In this document: positions 14,134-15,951 of the stretch, piece after piece | Layout of the letters: the number at the start of each line of letters is the position of its first letter | How positions within the stretch are numbered: the first letter of the stretch is position 1 | Source: an uncultured Bacteroidales bacterium | GTDB taxonomy: Bacteria; Bacteroidota; Bacteroidia; Bacteroidales; P3 | Reading direction: 5' to 3' | DNA length: 15,951 nucleotides | NCBI GenBank assembly: GCA_947177845.1 | Contig: CAMWVZ010000013.1 | Coordinates: 1 to 15,951, forward strand | Notes under the pieces: generated by a model | Databases searched by the model: none | Told to the model about the DNA's origin: nothing | Seen by the model: the letters and a program-made list of their open reading frames with translations, nothing else | Translations under genes and position numbers: made by a program

Positions 14134-14961
14134 ATGAACCCTATGGTTACAAATTCCGTCGAAGTCATGAACACCGCCCCGAACACGGCGGCTGTCGACA
14201 CGCCCGAATTTTTATTTCCCCTTGACGCCCGCCGTTTTCTTCCTATCAAGTATTGGGAAGTGCAAGACCGTCCGCGCGAGAAATTTCTTTCCGGCAAGAT
14301 GCAGGAAATGAGCAACGAAGAGTTGCTCGCCATTCTTATCGGCTCGGGAAACGGCCTGCACTCGGCGGTGGACATCGCCAAGGAGATGCTCGCCCACTTC
14401 GGGGGCAACCTTATGGAGTTGAGCCGTCGCTCGCCCAAGGAACTGGCCCGCAAATTCAGAGGTATCGGCCAAACCAAGGCCGTCACCATTCTGGCGGGTA
14501 TCGAATTGGGGAAACGCAGTTTTGAAATTCCCGTGGGCGAAGAAACGCTAATTTCATCGAGCCAAGCGGCCTTTCAGCTACTTTATCCCGACTTGGCCTC
14601 CTCGCCCTACGAGAAATTCATTGTGCTTCTTCTGGCGCAGTCTGGTAAATTAATAAGAAAAGTTCCGATAAGCGAGGGTGGTCTAACCTCCACGACCGTC
14701 GATGCCAAAAAAATCTTCAAATTCGCCATCGACGAACACGCCTGCGGCATCGTATTGGGTCACAACCACCCCAGCGGCAACCTCAAACCCAGCCCCGAAG
14801 ACATCAACATCACCCATAAGCTTGCCGAGGGCGCGCGCCTGCTCGACCTGCATATCTTCGACCACCTCATCGTGTGCGGAAAATCCTATTACAGTTTTTC
14901 CGACCACGACCTGCTCGGCGACCGAAGCCGCTTCGACCCCTACCGCTTGGTGATGAAGTGA
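14134..14961 (+). CDS. radC: RadC-type JAB/MPN domain protein
   Basis: 275 aa. The family start motif (IKYWEVQDRPREKFL) begins only at residue 38, so about 37 low-complexity residues precede it; in-frame Met4 and Met12 are other possible starts. A UPF0758 helix-hairpin-helix region lies at about 57-125 (NEELLAILIGSG, FRGIGQTKA), and the JAMM metalloprotease-like domain at about 138-275 with Glu160 and HNHPSG (210-215) plus Asp223 as zinc ligands. Despite the name, a DNA repair role of RadC is not established; the biochemical function is unknown. Its stop is 4 nt from the stop of the convergent cupin gene. Confidence 0.9.
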   Translation: MNPMVTNSVEVMNTAPNTAAVDTPEFLFPLDARRFLPIKYWEVQDRPREKFLSGKMQEMSNEELLAILIGSGNGLHSAVDIAKEMLAHFGGNLMELSRRSPKELARKFRGIGQTKAVTILAGIELGKRSFEIPVGEETLISSSQAAFQLLYPDLASSPYEKFIVLLLAQSGKLIRKVPISEGGLTSTTVDAKKIFKFAIDEHACGIVLGHNHPSGNLKPSPEDINITHKLAEGARLLDLHIFDHLIVCGKSYYSFSDHDLLGDRSRFDPYRLVMK

Positions 14962-14965
14962 TGAA

Positions 14966-15376
14966 TTACAGCCGGTTTTCGCGTTGGGTTATCTCGGCGT
15001 CGGTTGCGGTGTAACCGCCCAGACTGCCTTGCTTGGCCTGAATGCAGATATAGGTCATGGGCTGCTCCGAGGTGCATTTGAGGTTGCGGTCGCAGTGCGT
15101 GGAAACGCGCACCACCGAACCTTCGGCAATGTCGAACACGGTGTCGTTTACCTGAAATTTGCCCGCGCCGGAGAGGATGATGTAATTCTCCTCGTTTTCC
15201 TTGTGGCTGTGGAAGAACGGCACGGCTTCGCCCTTGGGCAGCGTGCCGAACGAGATTTCGCACGAAGAGGCTTCGGTTGCCTCCTTCACAAACTGCTTTC
15301 CTTCAAAACCTTTGAGGTTTCCTACCGAAACATGGGCGAACTTCTCGCCTTTGTTCAATGTCTTTACTTCGTTCAT
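14966..15376 (-). CDS. Small cupin-fold protein
   Basis: 136 aa single-domain cupin. Cupin motif 1 is seen as PFFHSHKENEENYIILSGAG (53-72), offering metal ligands His56, His58 and Glu62 or Glu63, and motif 2 as DIAEGSVVRVSTHCDRN (82-98), with His94 as the fourth ligand. Small cupins of this type may be dioxygenases, isomerases or ligand-binding proteins, so activity cannot be assigned. It is divergent from an HxlR regulator gene across a 138-bp region full of repeated half-sites, and HxlR proteins commonly control the divergent neighbour, so it is probably the regulator's target. Cys39, Cys95, Cys101 and Cys111 make it fairly cysteine-rich for its size. Confidence 0.85.
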   Translation of the reverse strand: MNEVKTLNKGEKFAHVSVGNLKGFEGKQFVKEATEASSCEISFGTLPKGEAVPFFHSHKENEENYIILSGAGKFQVNDTVFDIAEGSVVRVSTHCDRNLKCTSEQPMTYICIQAKQGSLGGYTATDAEITQRENRL

Positions 15377-15405
15377 GGCGTTTTTGTTTTAATGTTTAAC
15401 TTTGC

Positions 15406-15419
15406 AGGGGAAAGCCCCT
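15406..15419 (-). promoter_or_regulatory. GGGG/CCCC hairpin in the cupin leader
   Basis: AGGGG-AAAG-CCCCT on the plus strand is a 5-bp inverted repeat. On the cupin mRNA it would form a hairpin about 10 nt from the predicted 5' end, possibly a stabilising cap. On the plus strand it is followed by TTCTTTTT and so resembles a terminator, but no plus-strand transcript is expected to read through it. Confidence 0.35.
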
Positions 15420-15427
15420 TTCTTTTT

Positions 15428-15505
15428 GTAAGTGCAAAGTAAGGGATTGAAAACTTAATAAACAAGAGGTTACATAAATGTAAGGTACTTACCCGCACGT
15501 AAGTA
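15428..15505. promoter_or_regulatory. Candidate HxlR operator cluster (five GTAAG half-sites)
   Basis: GTAAG occurs on the plus strand at 15428-15432, 15439-15443, 15480-15484 and 15499-15503, and inverted (CTTAC) at 15488-15492. The inverted copy makes a perfect repeat with both right-hand neighbours: GTAAG-GTA-CTTAC (15480-15492) and the longer TACTTAC-N6-GTAAGTA (15486-15505). A separate perfect palindrome TTACATAAATGTAA lies at 15470-15483. The copy at 15439-15443 overlaps the cupin -7 box and the one at 15499-15503 ends 12 nt before the regulator's ATG, as expected for a repressor controlling its neighbour and itself. Confidence 0.6.
15435..15465 (-). promoter_or_regulatory. Cupin promoter
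   Basis: Minus strand: TTG (15465-15463), 20 bp, TTACTTTG (15442-15435), one mismatch to TAnnTTTG. The start would be near 15431, leaving a leader of about 55 nt. The -7 box overlaps a GTAAG half-site. Confidence 0.5.
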
Positions 15506-15514
15506 AAGAAGAAT

Positions 15515-15877
15515 ATGAACGCATTAGTGTTGCAAGAAAACCTAAAAAAATATACCTGCATAAACACTTGTCCGATACGGAACGTCATAGCCCGTTTCTC
15601 CGGCAAGTGGGCGATGCTGGTGCTGTGTGTGCTGTCGGAAAATAAGGCCACCCGCTTCAACGCCATAGGCAAGGCCATTCCCGACATTTCCCCCAAGGTG
15701 CTTACCGAAACCTTGAAGAGCTTGGAAGCCGACGGCTTGATAAAGCGCAAGGTTTATGCCGAAGTTCCGCCGAAAGTGGAGTATTCGCTTACGGCAACCG
15801 GAAAAAGCCTCATGCCGCACCTCGGCAACCTCATTTCTTGGGCTATGGAGAATTTCACCCGAGTGAATAAACGATAG
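15515..15877 (+). CDS. HxlR-family winged-helix transcriptional regulator
   Basis: 120 aa, the normal size of HxlR (DUF24) regulators, which bind DNA as dimers. The diagnostic pattern is present: CPIRNVIARFSGKWAMLVL (19-37), RFNAIGKAIPDISPKVLTETL (50-70), then the wing LEADGLIKRKVYAEVPPKVEYSLT. Cys19 in the CPIR motif matches the position of the redox-active cysteine of YodB and HypR of Bacillus subtilis, which sense electrophiles or hypochlorite; Cys15 is a second cysteine close by. I infer, but cannot show, thiol-based sensing. The gene is divergent from a cupin and has candidate operators directly before its start codon, suggesting autoregulation. No good -33/-7 pair was found for it. Confidence 0.92.
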   Translation: MNALVLQENLKKYTCINTCPIRNVIARFSGKWAMLVLCVLSENKATRFNAIGKAIPDISPKVLTETLKSLEADGLIKRKVYAEVPPKVEYSLTATGKSLMPHLGNLISWAMENFTRVNKR

Positions 15878-15897
15878 TTTTTGTATTAATATAAAAA
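15878..15897. repeat. AT-rich near-perfect palindrome before rlmH
   Basis: TTTTTGTATTAATATAAAAA is a 20-bp palindrome with one mismatched pair (G at 15883 and T at 15892, a G-U pair in RNA). It starts directly after the regulator's stop codon and ends 3 nt before the rlmH start. It could be a weak terminator or an AT-rich promoter element. Confidence 0.35.
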
Positions 15898-15900
15898 GCG

Positions 15901-15951
15901 GTGCAGATTACATTCTTACAGAACGGCAAGACGGAAGAATCCTACCTCAAG
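15901..15951 (+). CDS. rlmH: 23S rRNA pseudouridine-1915 N3-methyltransferase RlmH, N-terminal fragment
   Basis: The last 51 bases encode 17 residues from a GTG start (initiator, then QITFLQNGKTEESYLK) before the window ends. The pattern of a short hydrophobic strand, then GKT-E-YLK, matches RlmH N-termini (MKI.L..vGKT...Yl..). RlmH is a SPOUT methyltransferase acting on helix 69 of 23S rRNA in the 70S ribosome. An in-frame TAA at 15892-15894 leaves GTG as the only plausible start. It begins 23 nt after the HxlR regulator gene. Only 17 residues are visible, so the call is moderately confident. Confidence 0.6.
   Translation, partial: MQITFLQNGKTEESYLK

Noticed and set aside
15397..15404. TAACTTTG as a plus-strand promoter for the HxlR gene
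   Set aside because: It matches the -7 consensus, but no -33 element lies at 19-21 bp, the start would be over 100 nt from the gene, and a terminator-like hairpin lies directly on it.
1..15951. Search for mobile elements, defence islands, tRNA or rRNA genes
   Set aside because: No transposase, integrase, toxin-antitoxin pair, nuclease-helicase set, terminal repeats or cloverleaf sequence was recognised; nearly all bases belong to core genes.

Overview
The window looks like a chromosomal housekeeping segment from a member of the Bacteroidota, most likely order Bacteroidales. The grounds are: a short archaeal/eukaryote-type ProRS, GldD and GldE homologues, an OmpP1/FadL ('Toluene_X') outer-membrane protein paired with a Tyr/Ser-rich lipoprotein, near absence of Shine-Dalgarno sequences, and several promoters of Bacteroidota form (TTG or TTTG, about 20 bp, TAnnTTTG). 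I cannot name the genus. I see no rRNA, tRNA, CRISPR array, insertion sequence or prophage.

Left block (1-3513, minus strand): proS, pth, a CBS/CorC protein that matches the cytosolic half of GldE, and gldD form a tight operon (gaps of 12 and 2 nt, then a 17-nt overlap). The first 18 codons of feoA follow at the window edge behind their own candidate promoter. A 226-bp divergent intergenic region (3514-3739) holds the proS promoter and an 18-bp inverted repeat.

Centre (3740-8429): a plus-strand pair encodes a lipoprotein of very low complexity and an OmpP1/FadL-type beta-barrel. It converges on rplY and prs (minus) across a strong bidirectional terminator at 6755-6780. rplY and prs each have a well-formed promoter with an exact 20-bp spacer.

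Right block (8558-14040, plus strand): nadB, an MsbA-like ABC exporter, rsgA and an AI-2E/PerM-type permease are packed with gaps of 9 and 3 nt and a 4-nt ATGA overlap, probably one operon reading from a promoter back-to-back with that of prs. A radC-type gene follows at 14134.

Right edge (14966-15951): a small cupin (minus) and an HxlR-family regulator with a CPIR-type cysteine (plus) are divergent. Their shared intergenic region carries five GTAAG/CTTAC half-sites in 76 bp, arranged as nested inverted repeats that overlap the cupin promoter and sit just upstream of the regulator start. This is the best candidate for a self-contained, little-described regulatory module here. The window ends in the first 17 codons of rlmH, from a GTG start.

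The other main oddity is the GldE homologue, which lacks the membrane DUF21 (CNNM) half; an in-frame stop shows it was not missed by start choice. Most of the window is ordinary core genome.
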